NCBI RefSeq assembly: GCF_019049245.1
Contig: NZ_JAGMUK010000022.1
Span: forward strand, 1 to 57,644
Source: Streptomyces sp. AC555_RSS877
Lineage (GTDB): Bacteria; Actinomycetota; Actinomycetes; Streptomycetales; Streptomycetaceae
DNA length: 57,644 bases
Direction of reading: 5' to 3'
Both the position numbers and the translations under genes were made by a program. The notes under the pieces were generated by a model. The model was given only the letters and a program-made list of their open reading frames with translations. It did not search any database and had not been told where the DNA came from. Of the stretch, positions 57,065 to 57,644 are shown one piece after another (positions within the stretch are counted from its first letter, which is position 1; each line of letters begins with the position of its first letter).

Positions 57065-57218
57065 CTGCCGCAGGAATCCCAGGTGAAGGGGGCATCACCG
57101 AAATTGCGGTCGGGCACGTCGACGGTGGGCCTGAAAGGTAAACGGCATACCGATATCCAGCAGCGCCCTCCTGGGCGACGGCCAGCACCAGATTGCTGGA
57201 CAGTGACGCCCCACTAAC

Positions 57219-57440
57219 TCAACACGCTGGACTTGACAGGGAACAGACCCGGTCGGTGTACAGCTTGGTGGTCAGCTGCAGGCCGCAGCCTCCCAGCAGC
57301 AGCCCGCACCAGAACGTGTCGTGCGCGTGCCGGCGGCGGAAGGCGTCCAGCTCGATCGCCTCCAGCGGCAGCATCAGCGGATCCTCCGAGTCTGCACCGC
57401 CCAGGACCGCCGTCTGAATCTGCCGCCTGTCATTCTGCAC
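57219..57440 (-). pseudogene. CoiA-like/uncharacterised Streptomyces protein, N-terminal fragment
   Basis: GTG 57440, with AAAGGTGG upstream, opens VQNDRRQIQTAVLGG, DPLMLPLEAIELDAFRRRHA, HDTFWCGLLLGGCGLQLTTK and LYTDRVC. This matches my memory of the start of a conserved actinomycete protein often annotated as competence CoiA-like. After RVC it ends quickly (SLSSPAC), where the family continues with a His-rich, zinc-binding-like stretch, so the gene is truncated. The flanking 57065-57218 and 57441-57644 show no gene. Confidence 0.5.
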
Positions 57441-57644
57441 GAACACCCACCTTTCGTCCCAACTCACCGTGCCACCTACGGCGTTGGCCTCACAGACGAT
57501 CGACGACGGCGGGCCGCGGGATCCCGGCGTGTCAGGCGGCGTGTGTGGATGGTGAGGTGCGACTCCACGGGCGGGTGTAGGGGGCGCCGCATCCGGCGCA
57601 GCAGGCGAGGTGGAGCGCTGAAGCAAGGGTGTGGGCGGGGCCAG

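Overview
The window looks like accessory chromosome of a Streptomyces-type actinomycete. It is very GC-rich, third codon positions are almost always G or C, many starts are GTG, and many genes are coupled by 4-nt ATGA or GTGA overlaps. The gene content also fits: AAHS and MFS transporters, CseB/CseC-like and VanJ-like proteins, an ABC sugar importer without its own ATPase, and NB-ARC/TPR proteins. No rRNA, tRNA, CRISPR array, phage or plasmid replication genes were seen.

Layout. (1) 0.4-1.7 kb: frameshifted remnants of a GH36 alpha-galactosidase and an MFS transporter. (2) 1.7-8.2 kb: a hydroxyquinol pathway with an aromatic-acid transporter, an IclR regulator, maleylacetate reductase, hydroxyquinol 1,2-dioxygenase and an FAD monooxygenase. 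(3) 9.2-19.1 kb: a VanA/VanB-type Rieske demethylase pair, a LysR regulator, a SnoaL-like protein, a GntR/FCD regulator, an MDR oxidoreductase with an FAH-family enzyme, and a divergent extradiol dioxygenase with a cytosolic THI5-like binding protein. Five copies of a TAAGTGTRYRCA-like motif, plus a related GGTGTACACC palindrome, lie in gene-free stretches of regions 2 and 3. (4) 19.5-30 kb: a polyol/sugar locus with a DeoR regulator, HAD hydrolase, two zinc dehydrogenases, an ABC importer, a PfkB kinase and an FGGY kinase, with an IS1182 remnant between the kinases. (5) 30.3-36.4 kb: a CseB/CseC-like two-component system upstream of a D,D-carboxypeptidase and a VanJ-like phosphatase, then two small unknown genes (one frameshifted) and a secreted trypsin-like protease. 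(6) 36.5-37.6 kb: joined ISL3 and IS256 fragments beside a damaged unknown gene. (7) 37.8-47.5 kb: a second aromatic ring-cleavage cluster (MFS, LysR, FAH, cyclase-family hydrolase, FAD monooxygenase, ACMSD-like decarboxylase, extradiol dioxygenase, second FAH, SDR) that ends abruptly in a truncated CoA-transferase subunit A. (8) 47.9-51.3 kb: a two-gene module, a small two-helix membrane protein and an NB-ARC/TPR STAND NTPase, with a convergent XRE-type regulator. (9) 51.5-57.1 kb: a TetR-controlled SDR/aldehyde dehydrogenase locus in which the SDR and NmrA-like genes are duplicated and one NmrA copy and the aldehyde dehydrogenase are broken. The window ends in a CoiA-like fragment.

How the genes work together. 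Regions 2, 3 and 7 import aromatic acids, demethylate or hydroxylate them, cleave the ring by intradiol or extradiol routes, and process the products with FAH enzymes, dehydrogenases and (formerly) a CoA transferase. Region 4 imports a polyol or sugar, oxidises it and phosphorylates the product. Region 5 looks like a cell-envelope stress or glycopeptide-response operon. Region 8 is the most unusual. The small membrane protein carries two C-terminal copies of a glycine-rich motif, and the NTPase carries one N-terminal copy. This is the arrangement expected of an NLR-like sensor that triggers a membrane effector through amyloid-type motif templating, possibly in antiphage defence. That role is inferred from sequence only.
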